The notes beneath the pieces are model-generated. The model did not search any database. It worked only from the letters and a program-made list of their open reading frames with translations, and was not told the origin of the DNA. 6,657 nt of DNA from Thermoanaerobaculia bacterium (GTDB taxonomy: Bacteria; Bacteroidota; Bacteroidia; Chitinophagales; Saprospiraceae). Where the stretch lies: assembly GCA_023151335.1 (NCBI GenBank), contig JAKLJF010000286.1:1-6657 (forward strand). Reading direction: 5' to 3'. The position numbers were made by a program, and so were the translations under genes. Positions 1-6,552 of this stretch are shown here, piece after piece. How positions within the stretch are numbered: the first letter of the stretch is position 1; the number at the start of each line of letters is the position of its first letter.

Positions 1-71
1 TAAAACAAGGCAAACATCACCAGTTGCAGCACCGTTCGGTTTGAGGATAGTACTGATGTCAAATTTTTCAT
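1..71 (-). CDS. 5' end of an unidentified gene, truncated by the left window edge
   Basis: Reading the minus strand from the ATG at 71-69 gives 23 sense codons with no stop up to the window edge: MKNLTSVLSSNRTVLQLVMF, then A-L-F. A short polar, basic N terminus followed by a hydrophobic run (LQLVMFALF) looks like the start of a membrane protein or a signal-anchored protein, but too little is present to name a family. It is divergent from the helical protein gene at 325, leaving 253 bases between the two starts, enough for two promoters. No Shine-Dalgarno precedes the start, which is normal for Bacteroidota. The short length means chance openness cannot be excluded. The support is the plausible N-terminal composition and the divergent position. 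Confidence 0.5.
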   Translation of the reverse strand, partial: MKNLTSVLSSNRTVLQLVMFALF

Positions 72-170
72 GATGCGGATTGAAACTGTTTGTGAGCAGA
101 AAGAAGAGAACCCCGGGTAGACGCGGTCGGGCGCGATTCGATTCGACGATACAAAAGTGCGGGGAGCCCC

Positions 171-184
171 TGTGCCGGCAAAAA
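171..184 (+). repeat. 14-base direct repeat, copy 1 (TGTGCCGGCAAAAA)
   Basis: TGTGCCGGCAAAAA occurs here in the intergenic region and identically at 454-467 inside the following gene. A related palindromic version, TTTGCCGGCAAA, lies between them at 224-235. The shared core is TGCCGGCAAA. It may be a coincidence of a GC-palindrome next to an A-tract, or a protein-binding word. Function unknown. Confidence 0.35.
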
Positions 185-223
185 TCAAATTTCAGGTTTT
201 GTAGAGCAGTTTTTATTATTTCA

Positions 224-235
224 TTTGCCGGCAAA
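224..235. promoter_or_regulatory. 12-base perfect palindrome TTTGCCGGCAAA, possible operator
   Basis: The site is a perfect dyad in an AT-rich stretch about 90 bases upstream of the GTG start at 325 and about 150 bases upstream of the divergent start at 71. A palindrome of this size between divergent genes could be a dimeric repressor or activator site. No regulator gene is in the window to pair with it, so this is position-based inference only. It has no T-tract or G-C stem long enough to act as a terminator. Confidence 0.25.
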
Positions 236-324
236 ATTTGCTTTCAGAGAAATAAAGCACGGTTTTTGTATCGTTTTCAGATCTTGTTTGTAGACCAAAA
301 TTTATTTTTACGAATAGAAAAAAC

Positions 325-1704
325 GTGGATCGGAACAACGTATATCGCCTGGTGCAGTCCCTGAGCGCGGTGGAACGCCGGGACGCGCGCCGCTTCCTCG
401 AGTCTCCTTATTTCAATCTGCGCGCCGATCTGCTCCGGCTGTTCGATTTTTTTTGTGCCGGCAAAAAGGCGGATAAAGCCGGGGCATGGGCGGCCCTGCA
501 CCCCTCCGAGCCGTACGACGACACCCGCATGCGCCTGTTGATGAGTTACCTGAACCGGCTGCTGGAAACCTTCCTGCTGGTGCAGGATATGCCCGAAAAA
601 GCCCCGGAAAGCCGCATCCGGCTGGCAGCCGCTTACCGGAACCGCGGACTGATGGAGCAATACGAACGCACCATGCGCGCCTTTGAGCGGGATTTGCATG
701 CCCAACCCTGCCGCAACGAAAACTACTATGCCCTGCAGCGGCTCTACCAGTTCGAGCAACACGAAACCGCCCTGCGGAAAAATCCCGCTGAAACGGCGCC
801 CCTGCGCGGGCTCGCGCGAAGCATCGACGCGCACTACCTGACCGCCCGCTTGCGCCTGATCTGTCTGGAGTTGTCGCAAAAAAACGTGTACCGCTCCGAC
901 TCGGAAGCAGCGTTGCACCGGAGCGTGATCGCTTTGGCAGAAGCGCCGGAGTGGGCAGAACAACCGGGCATTTCCACGTATCTGTCGGCCATACGAATGC
1001 TGCAACACGGCGACGACAGCGCGTACTACCACGCTTTTCTGAAAAAAATGGAGGCTACGCAAACCCTGTTCTCCGAAGTGGAACGGCGGGAGTTTTACCT
1101 GTTTGCCATCAACCACTGCATCCGGCGGGCCAACAGTGGCGCCCGGGAAATGGAGCACGAATTGCTGGACCTGTACCGCCGGGCACTGGATGCCGGCAGC
1201 CTGATCGGAAACGGCGTGCTCTCGCGTTTTACCTACCACAACATCGTAGCGTCCGGCTTGCGCTGCGGCGAACTGGACTGGGTCGAAAACTTTATCCACC
1301 GCTACAACCGGCACCTGGAGCGCCAATACCGCGAGAGCTCGCTGAGTTTCAACCTCGCCAGGTTGGAGTATGCCCGCCACCGCTTCGATTCGGTGCTGAC
1401 GCTGCTGCAAAAAGCGAACTACAACGATCCCCTGCTCCACCTGGCTGCCAAAACCCTGTTGTTGAAAACCTATTTTGTGCTCGATGAATACGACCTGCTG
1501 CACTCGCACCTCGATGCCATGCGCAATTACATCCACCGCAAAAAGGTGCTGGGCTACCACCGGAAAAACTACCTGAACATCATCCGGTTCACGGAGCGGC
1601 TCCTGCAGCACAGCCACGACTCCAGGAAGCGCAAGGCGCTGCGCGCGGAAATTGAACGGGAACAGGTGCTCACGGAAAAAGAATGGCTGTTGGAACAACT
1701 TTGA
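325..1704 (+). CDS. Helical TPR-like protein of a Bacteroidota (Saprospiraceae-type) family, function unknown
   Basis: This encodes a 459-residue soluble protein with no signal peptide and no membrane segment, probably cytosolic. It appears almost entirely alpha-helical and rich in Leu, Arg, Glu and Tyr, as in TPR-like helical-repeat scaffolds. Landmarks are an N-terminal block with SPYFN at residues 27-31 and a C-terminal block at about 340-430. The latter contains FNLARLEYA, a helical pair around LAAKTLLLKTYFVLDEYDLL, and LGYHRKNYLNIIRF. I recall both blocks from uncharacterised proteins of similar length in Saprospiraceae-like genomes, often as several paralogs per genome; this is memory, not a search. 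The start is GTG. The frame is open upstream only to a TAA at 253-255 and contains no ATG or other credible start. The final residues are charged, giving a possible short coiled coil. No enzymatic motif is visible, so a protein-protein interaction role is the best guess. Confidence 0.85.
   Translation: MDRNNVYRLVQSLSAVERRDARRFLESPYFNLRADLLRLFDFFCAGKKADKAGAWAALHPSEPYDDTRMRLLMSYLNRLLETFLLVQDMPEKAPESRIRLAAAYRNRGLMEQYERTMRAFERDLHAQPCRNENYYALQRLYQFEQHETALRKNPAETAPLRGLARSIDAHYLTARLRLICLELSQKNVYRSDSEAALHRSVIALAEAPEWAEQPGISTYLSAIRMLQHGDDSAYYHAFLKKMEATQTLFSEVERREFYLFAINHCIRRANSGAREMEHELLDLYRRALDAGSLIGNGVLSRFTYHNIVASGLRCGELDWVENFIHRYNRHLERQYRESSLSFNLARLEYARHRFDSVLTLLQKANYNDPLLHLAAKTLLLKTYFVLDEYDLLHSHLDAMRNYIHRKKVLGYHRKNYLNIIRFTERLLQHSHDSRKRKALRAEIEREQVLTEKEWLLEQL
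454..467 (+). repeat. 14-base direct repeat, copy 2 (TGTGCCGGCAAAAA)
   Basis: This is identical to 171-184, but lies within coding sequence of the helical protein (around residues 44-48, after Phe-Phe). It is preceded by an eight-T run at 447-454. Being coding, it may simply reflect codon composition. Confidence 0.3.
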
Positions 1705-1827
1705 GTAAAATGACAAACCACAGACTGGAAAGGCAGGGGCGATTTTTCGAGCGTTAATAATGCTTTCAAATAGTCTCGGCTTAGCCAGCACGATTGGGGC
1801 CGTCTTGAATCCAGCACGTCATTTTGA

Positions 1828-1839
1828 ACGGTTAACCGT
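1828..1839. repeat. 12-base perfect palindrome ACGGTTAACCGT spanning a stop codon
   Basis: The dyad ACGGTTAACCGT contains the TAA stop of the minus-strand toroid gene at its centre. It lies at the inner end of the 127-base convergent gap. It lacks a loop and a T-tract, so it is a poor terminator. It is most likely incidental, although a protein-binding site cannot be excluded. Confidence 0.25.
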
Positions 1840-2752
1840 ATACTTTCAGCACCCGCAAGGCCCGCAGCGTATTCCAACGGCTCGGTTGTCCGGGTTTTTC
1901 CATGTCAAAATGCACTGCGCCGGGGTGTTTGGCTTGCAGCGGCCACCTGCCGTCGGTTTTGCGTTTAGCGCACAGGAGTTGGAGCGCGTCGTCCATTCTT
2001 GGGTCGTAGGGCAATTTTGCCTTTTGAAAATAGTCCAGCGCCCGCAAAATGTCGTATCTCCAGCGGCTCGGCCAGGAGAGCCTGGTCATTTTGGGGTCAA
2101 TGACGGCGCCGGTTTTGTCGGATTTGAACAGCCGGTGCATCAGGACGAATTCCTGTGAAGTGGCAGCGGCAGCGATTAGCTCCGGCAAGCGGTAGGTGTA
2201 GCCATTCAGTTGGTATTCCAGTATACCTTCCAGCACCGAAATGGTCGAGTGCAGCGAACTGTGCACACAACCCTGGCGGTTCGACTGGCAATTGAAACCG
2301 CCGTCTGCAACCCGTTGCGCAAGCAAAAAATCCACGATTGACCTCAAACCGGATTCTGCCGCGCCAAAATAGCAAGCGAAATTGAGGAACATCCCGTTCA
2401 CACACACATCGCTCCGGCGGGTGGCGCCGATGGGCAGGATGCCGCCGTCCGGGCCTTTTTCGGTTTGCAGCACCAGTTCGATCGTTTGGCGGATTTCGGG
2501 TACGCCGGGTTCGATTTGCAGGTTTTTCAAATCGAGCAGGGTGTAATGCGTAGAAATCCATTTGGGTTGGTAGTAATCCTGCCCCCAGCCTCCATCCGGG
2601 TTTCTTTTTTCCAAAAACGCCCTGCCCCACCCCTCACTTTTGATGCGCCGTTGCAGTTTGGGCAAAACTGCACCCGCCAGGTCGCGGTGCGCCTGAAATT
2701 GGATGGCGACATCGCCTTCGAGCAGCCAGCTATAAATCGAATTGATTTCCAT
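1832..2752 (-). CDS. Squalene-cyclase/prenyltransferase-type alpha/alpha-toroid protein, single domain
   Basis: This 306-residue protein has no signal peptide. It carries the Gly/aromatic turn repeats of the terpenoid cyclase/protein prenyltransferase alpha/alpha-toroid fold: NPDGGWG (51-57), PDGGI (101-105), ADGGFN (149-154) and TDGRW (266-270). Two late helices share the pattern W-x-x-x-(x)-L-R-A-L (WRYDILRAL 231-239, WNTLRAL 293-299). The length fits one toroid, about half of a squalene-hopene cyclase (about 630 residues). The cyclase acid motif DxDD is not visible, so it should not be called a hopene cyclase. D115-x-C117 followed by H168 (motif LHSTISVLEG) resembles the Asp/Cys/His zinc site of protein prenyltransferase beta subunits; this is my comparison, not an established assignment. 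The ATG at 2752-2750 opens directly into the first helix and no earlier start is apparent. It is convergent with the helical protein and lies 241 bases downstream of the membrane protein on the same strand. The substrate is unknown. Confidence 0.85.
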   Translation of the reverse strand: MEINSIYSWLLEGDVAIQFQAHRDLAGAVLPKLQRRIKSEGWGRAFLEKRNPDGGWGQDYYQPKWISTHYTLLDLKNLQIEPGVPEIRQTIELVLQTEKGPDGGILPIGATRRSDVCVNGMFLNFACYFGAAESGLRSIVDFLLAQRVADGGFNCQSNRQGCVHSSLHSTISVLEGILEYQLNGYTYRLPELIAAAATSQEFVLMHRLFKSDKTGAVIDPKMTRLSWPSRWRYDILRALDYFQKAKLPYDPRMDDALQLLCAKRKTDGRWPLQAKHPGAVHFDMEKPGQPSRWNTLRALRVLKVYG

Positions 2753-2886
2753 TGTTAAAAAGGAAAAATTAGGGGTGTTTTCGACTTTAAGAAAAAACCG
2801 GCATCATCGACAGGCCTGATTTTGAGGCGTATCGCAATTTTCTGTAGGATGAAAAAGCCAACACCGGGCGATTTTGGGAGCTTTTG

Positions 2887-2904
2887 ACCATGCGTGTCCA
2901 TGGT
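2887..2904. other. Small inverted repeat (ACCATG, 6-base loop, CATGGT) between two minus-strand genes
   Basis: ACCATG (2887-2892) and CATGGT (2899-2904) form a six-pair stem around CGTGTC, about 90 bases beyond the stop of the membrane protein gene. No T-run follows on either strand, so an intrinsic terminator is not supported. The rest of the 241-base gap (2753-2993) shows no open frame, RNA gene or clear promoter; the closest promoter word on the minus strand is TAATTTTT at 2771-2764, one mismatch from TAnnTTTG. Confidence 0.2.
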
Positions 2905-2993
2905 TTGTAAGGATTTGTGAATTCCCCCGTCGGCAAACCGTAAGCATGTGCGAAGCGTCAGTCAATCCAAGATACGCCCCCAATTTTTACAAG

Positions 2994-4028
2994 CTACTGC
3001 TTCAACCACTTATCCAATAATTCAGGCGCTTTAAAATCGGGCTTATCGTACCGGCAGGGTTCGTAGAAGGCATTTCGCAGTTCTTGTACGGCCGGGCGAT
3101 AGTCGATGCCGGTGTCTTTAAAATGTTTTAATACCTCCAAAACAGCGCTTACTTCCGAATAAAACTGTCCGGCATAGAGGTTGTCTCTGTGATTGGCATC
3201 GCGTATGCCCCTCCGAATTTCCGCGGCCTGTACGAAAATGCCTTCGCTCACGGCATTAGCCAGAAGCGCTTTATTTTCCACCTCGTTGTGGGCTAAAAAT
3301 CCCAATGCCTCGGGCGCCCAACGGGTAGTGAGCAGGCGGGCCAATTCTTCCTGCCAGTCGGGGCGCGACTTGATTTTGGCCAGGGCTTTTTCCCGTATGA
3401 TGCGTTTTCGGGAAGCAGGGGTGTGTACGAGCAGCGAGCCCATTCCGGTCATTACATCGGTGCTGTCTATTCGTTGTACAAGGCCCTGTTCAAAACTGTC
3501 CAGTTCTCCCCGGTTGGCCAGCGCACTAAACGTTTGCATCTTACGCCCCGCGTAAAAGGTAATGACAGGGATAGATCCCACTACGAAGGTAACGATGGAG
3601 AGCCACCGGGGCAGGGCAGCAGGCAGGAACGCGCGCAGGCCGTCGTTGAGGTGAATAGCGCCCCAACCCAACAGCAGCAGGGGAAGCAGCACTACGCTGA
3701 TTTTCCGAATGATGCCGCTGATACCGCTTCCCCCTCCGCCTGTTTCCGTGTAAAAGAAAAAGCCGGCAAGGGTAAGTAGAAATCCGCCGGTAGCGGTCAG
3801 GAATCGCATGGTGCTGCTGCTGCCCAGCCACGCAAATCCGCCCTTTTGCCCGATAATGGCCGCAACAATGGCCATGCATACGCAAAAGCCGGCAACCAGG
3901 ATCAAAATGGCCCAGGCATGGCCTACCCCGGCATCGCCGCCGGGCATTTTTTTGAACAGCAGGTTGTAGAACAACCCGAAAAAAAAGAGCGTGGCAAGGC
4001 CGAGGAAGAAATTGCCGAGGAAAACCAT
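2994..4028 (-). CDS. Five-TM membrane protein with soluble helical C-terminal half, function unknown
   Basis: This encodes a 344-residue inner-membrane protein. Hydrophobic segments lie at about 2-25, 39-60, 76-94, 107-127 and 142-160. After R162-K163 the protein becomes hydrophilic and helical to the end (about 164-344), with many charged residues (RKRIIREKALAKIKSRPDW region) and no recognisable enzyme motif. A Gly-rich loop, ETGGGGSGISG (95-105), separates TM3 and TM4. The positive-inside pattern (KK after TM1, RK before TM4, RK after TM5) would place the C-terminal half in the cytoplasm. The C-terminal half has repeated helix-turn units (ELARLLTTRWAPEALGFLAHNE) that could form a HEAT/TPR-like solenoid. 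The ATG at 4028-4026 starts immediately before TM1, and an AGG lies about 12 bases upstream. I do not recognise the family. It is divergent from the cupin gene. A Bacteroidota-type -7 element sits about 40 bases upstream. Confidence 0.8.
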   Translation of the reverse strand: MVFLGNFFLGLATLFFFGLFYNLLFKKMPGGDAGVGHAWAILILVAGFCVCMAIVAAIIGQKGGFAWLGSSSTMRFLTATGGFLLTLAGFFFYTETGGGGSGISGIIRKISVVLLPLLLLGWGAIHLNDGLRAFLPAALPRWLSIVTFVVGSIPVITFYAGRKMQTFSALANRGELDSFEQGLVQRIDSTDVMTGMGSLLVHTPASRKRIIREKALAKIKSRPDWQEELARLLTTRWAPEALGFLAHNEVENKALLANAVSEGIFVQAAEIRRGIRDANHRDNLYAGQFYSEVSAVLEVLKHFKDTGIDYRPAVQELRNAFYEPCRYDKPDFKAPELLDKWLKQ

Positions 4029-4069
4029 AGTTTCGTTACCTGAATTCGTTTGTGGCGGAAAAACAAACC

Positions 4070-4077
4070 CAAAGATA
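4070..4077 (-). promoter_or_regulatory. Candidate Bacteroidota -7 promoter element (TATCTTTG) for the membrane protein gene
   Basis: On the minus strand these bases read TATCTTTG, an exact match to TAnnTTTG, the -7 element used by the primary sigma factor of Bacteroidota. It lies 41 bases upstream of the ATG at 4028, implying a leader of about 30-35 nucleotides. A TTTG/TTG -33 element at the expected distance is not evident; the nearest TTG on this strand (4107-4105) is about 27 bases away, too far. An eight-base word with two free positions can occur by chance. Confidence 0.4.
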
Positions 4078-4306
4078 GGAAAAGGCGGGCTGCGCCGGGC
4101 AGGTCAATGCCACCACCTATTCAGTCACTTCTTCAAACTCCGGGCAATCTACCTGCAAATCCTGCTTTTCCAACGGTTTACCGGGCATATTGCAGTAAAA
4201 ACCAGTGGGGCGCTTTTCAAAAAAACAAACGTGCCACAATCCAAAAACGGCCCCCGCCCGTACATAGCATAAATCAATGTTCGCTAACCGGATGATTCGT
4301 TAGTAT

Positions 4307-4849
4307 ATGCTGCAACCAGGACAAAAATTCGTCAATCCCGCCACGGGCGAATGCGTGGAAATCATCGAAACCAGCCGTAAAACCGGCGGCAAACACATCA
4401 GTTTCCGCGCCACCCTGCCGCGGGGCAAGGGTTTTGAAGTGGAACATTTCCACGAGATCGCCGACGAGATCTTTACGGTTGAATCGGGTTGGCTCTCCTA
4501 CAAACTCGACGGGCAAACGGGCAAAATCGGCCCGGGCGAGACGATCACCTTGCCGCGCAACCGCCCGCACGCGCACTGGAATGCCGATGCCGAAACCCTT
4601 ATCGTCGTCGAGACCATCACGCCGGGCCACGATACCGATGGCTTCTTGGAAACGCTTTTTAGCCTTGCGGCAGCGGGCAAGCTGGACAAAAACGGCCAGC
4701 CGCCTTTCCTGCAAATCATGGTCTGGCTGACGGATTTAAAATCAAAGACTTACCTCGCGGCCCTCCCCAAGTGGGTGCAGCAAACCCTGGCGACCGTGCT
4801 TTCGCCGGTGGCCAGGGGCTTGGGGTACCGGGCGGTTTATGCCCCGTAA
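4307..4849 (+). CDS. Cupin-domain protein with a helical C-terminal extension
   Basis: This 180-residue cytosolic protein has an N-terminal single-cupin barrel (about 1-110). Motif 1 is clear: H47-F-H49-x4-E54-x6-G61, giving metal ligands His47, His49 and Glu54. Motif 2 is G77-x5-P83-x-N85-x2-H88-x3-N92, with His88 as the fourth ligand; the usual Gly after the Pro is Asn85 here. Residues 113-180 form a helical tail with FLETLFSLAAAGKLDKNG, a proline-rich PPFLQ turn, and a final amphipathic/hydrophobic stretch (PKWVQQTLATVLSPVARGLG). I recall this tail from other Bacteroidota and actinobacterial cupin proteins of unknown role. The family could include dioxygenases, isomerases or small-ligand sensors, and no substrate can be assigned. 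The ATG at 4307 is the first usable start, because the ATG at 4292 runs into TAG after three codons. The next gene starts 22 bases after the stop, so the two are probably co-transcribed. Confidence 0.88.
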   Translation: MLQPGQKFVNPATGECVEIIETSRKTGGKHISFRATLPRGKGFEVEHFHEIADEIFTVESGWLSYKLDGQTGKIGPGETITLPRNRPHAHWNADAETLIVVETITPGHDTDGFLETLFSLAAAGKLDKNGQPPFLQIMVWLTDLKSKTYLAALPKWVQQTLATVLSPVARGLGYRAVYAP

Positions 4850-4871
4850 TCATTCTTCTCATCATTCTGTT

Positions 4872-5622
4872 ATGAAAAGCCTCTTATTCAGTTTCACATT
4901 CGCTGCCCTGGCATTTATGACCGCCTGCGGCGACCATTCTTCCACGATTATGAAGAAAACACCCGCCGCGGCCGACTCCCCCAAGCCGAAGCACTTCGTT
5001 TTTATCCCCGGCGCTTTTCATGCTGCCTGGTGCTGGTACAAGATGCAACCGCTGTTGAGCCAAAACGGCAACACCTCCGAGGCCGTTGACCTGCCCGGAC
5101 ATGGCTTGAACGCCGCGGCGGCCAACAGCGTCACCCTGGAATCTTATGTGGAGGCCGTGGGCAAGGTCCTGGACAAATACCGGGAACCCGTCATTCTGGT
5201 GGGACACAGCCGGGCGGGCATCGTGCTTTCGCAAGTGGCTGAACGGATGCCTGAAAAGAGCCTCCGCGCTGGTTTCCGGCCTGATCTTTAACGAAGCCGA
5301 AGGTTGGCACATTCCCAAAGCAGAAATATATCGCGAGGCGTTTTACCACGATTGCCCGGAGGCAGACGTGGCTTTGTGCAGCAGCCTGCTGTGCAAAGAA
5401 CCCAACGCGCCCGTAGGCACGCCGCTGCAACTCAGCGCAGAACGTTTTGGCAGCGTGCCCAAAACCTACATTTTCACCTCGGAAGACAAGGCGATCACCT
5501 ACGGTTTGCAGCAAAAAATGGTGGAAAGAGTACCCGTAAACCGCACCTATACCTTGCAAACCAGCCATTCGCCATTCCTTTCACGCCCTGGCGAACTGGC
5601 GGACCTTTTGCTAAATCTGTAA
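4872..5622 (+). pseudogene. Lipoprotein alpha/beta hydrolase (plant methylesterase/SABP2-like), broken by internal deletion and frameshift
   Basis: The N-terminal part (4872-5291, 139 residues) begins with a lipoprotein signal (hydrophobic core, then M-T-A-C19). It continues with the oxyanion region PGAFHAAWCW (46-55), DLPGHG (73-78) and the nucleophile elbow G111-H-S113-R-A-G116. It then leaves the family at about 5256-5263 (ERMPEK, followed by SLRAGFRPDL and a stop). Family sequence resumes in the next frame from about 5263 to the TAA at 5620-5622, with GLIFNEAEGW, FYHDCPEADVALCSSLL, ERFGSVPKTYIF, the catalytic-acid motif SEDKAIT and the catalytic His in TSHSPF. These match the acid and His regions of the SABP2/methylesterase group (FGSV..VYI..TEDKGI). 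Missing between the parts is the core strand and loop that follow the nucleophile helix (typically like RLVYLAAFLLPNG). A deletion of about 30 codons with length 3n+2 explains both the gap and the frame change. The ATG at 4872 is preferred over one at 4839 because it directly precedes the signal peptide. The gene is 22 bases after the cupin and 62 before a second hydrolase. The product is probably non-functional. Confidence 0.85.
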
Positions 5623-5684
5623 TATCATGGACTTGCACCAAATCCGGAAACTGCAAAGGCTTTATTTTGAAATTACATAAACCT

Positions 5685-6533
5685 ATGGTGTACCCACCCC
5701 TCTCACTGTCTCAAAAAATAAAAGGCACAGAGGTCCTCATCAATACTACCGACGGCACAAAACTATATACCCTTACAATGGGCGATGGCGAAAAAACCGT
5801 CGTCCTGGCACACGGCTACGGCTTCACGATGGACGAGTGGAACGTGGTCGCGCCCCGGTTGGTCGCTTCCGGCTGCCGGGTCATTTTATTCGACCAGCGC
5901 GGGCATGGTCGGTCCACTATCGGTAGCGGCGGTATCGGTTCAGCAGTTATGGCTGCCGATTATCGCGCGGTGTTGGAACATTACGACGTGCGCCGCGCCA
6001 CCCTGGTCGGCCACTCCATGGGCGGCTTTTTGGCTATTAAAACCCTGCTGACTTATTCCGAACTGATGCCGGGGCGGGTTGACCGCCTGGTACTCGTGGC
6101 GAGTTTCGCGGGCGACATCAACAAAAAGAATTTCCAAAACCGCCTGCAAATCCCCCTGCTGCGTTCGGGCATTTTGATGCGGCTGATCAAAATCAGGTTC
6201 ACCGGCAACGCGTTTGCCCGCTCGCTCATGGGCGAAAACCCCGACCCCGAAGTAATGCGGGCCGTGCTCGCCCTGTTTAAGGCGCAAAACCACCGCGCCC
6301 TGCTGCCCATCCTGGCGGCTTTTGGCAAAGAGTCGTACTACGATCAATTGCACCACATCTCCATTCCCTGCTCCATCCTGACCGGCTCGAAAGATAAGAC
6401 TGCCCCACCTTTTCACGCGGAGGATTTGGCCCGTTTGATCCCCAATGCCCGGAAAATAACCGTTCCCGGCAAAGGCCACCCGCTCAACTGGGAAGCGCCG
6501 GAGGCGATTTGTGAGGCGGTTCTCCTGAAATAA
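5685..6533 (+). CDS. Alpha/beta-fold hydrolase, intact catalytic triad
   Basis: This 282-residue protein has no signal peptide and appears cytosolic. It has a complete alpha/beta hydrolase layout: H43-G-Y-G46 (oxyanion loop), D70-Q-R-G-H-G-R-S77, nucleophile elbow G109-H-S111-M-G-G114, a helical lid around residues 145-215, acid D237 in TGSKDKTAPP, and H265 in GKGHPLNWEAP. The inferred triad is Ser111-Asp237-His265. The length fits the haloperoxidase/esterase-like group; the substrate cannot be told. HGYG in place of the commoner HGFG/HGYP still fits the RsbQ/KAI2-like, aryl-esterase and lactonase types. The frame stays open upstream to 5304, but that part overlaps the broken hydrolase in another frame and is not coding. 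The ATG at 5685 is the first sensible start, preceded by an A-rich leader without Shine-Dalgarno. It probably shares a transcript with the cupin and may have taken over the role of the broken hydrolase, but the two are of different subfamilies. Confidence 0.9.
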   Translation: MVYPPLSLSQKIKGTEVLINTTDGTKLYTLTMGDGEKTVVLAHGYGFTMDEWNVVAPRLVASGCRVILFDQRGHGRSTIGSGGIGSAVMAADYRAVLEHYDVRRATLVGHSMGGFLAIKTLLTYSELMPGRVDRLVLVASFAGDINKKNFQNRLQIPLLRSGILMRLIKIRFTGNAFARSLMGENPDPEVMRAVLALFKAQNHRALLPILAAFGKESYYDQLHHISIPCSILTGSKDKTAPPFHAEDLARLIPNARKITVPGKGHPLNWEAPEAICEAVLLK

Positions 6534-6552
6534 ACGTCCAAATACGAGTGTG

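Noticed and set aside
303..310. TATTTTTA as a -7 promoter element for the gene at 325
   Set aside because: It has one mismatch at the last base of TAnnTTTG and no -33 TTTG at proper spacing. It would leave only about a 10-base leader.
80..364. 94-codon plus-strand frame in the left intergenic region
   Set aside because: Its composition is Arg/Lys/Phe-rich and patternless, and it runs 40 bases into the helical protein gene in another frame. Nothing supports translation.
277..1791. 504-codon open frame on the minus strand opposite the helical protein gene
   Set aside because: The product is a Val/Gln/Phe-rich sequence without domain features, as expected from the antisense of a GC-rich gene. 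The plus-strand protein has coherent helical structure and family-like motifs.
1832..2752. Squalene-hopene cyclase (hopanoid synthesis)
   Set aside because: The protein is about half the needed length, lacks DxDD, and has no neighbouring hopanoid or isoprenoid genes.
5256..5263. Programmed ribosomal frameshift joining the two hydrolase halves
   Set aside because: No slippery heptamer or following structure is evident, and frameshifting would still leave out the missing core strand.
5627..5680. 17-codon frame (ATG at 5627, TAA at 5678-5680) ending just before the intact hydrolase
   Set aside because: It is too short to support, has no Shine-Dalgarno and no recognisable leader-peptide features. 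It could be a remnant or chance.
5304..5684. N-terminal extension of the intact hydrolase back to 5304
   Set aside because: The extra 127 residues are low-complexity Arg/Gln-rich sequence overlapping the conserved C-terminal half of the broken hydrolase in a different frame. Hydrolase homology starts after 5685.
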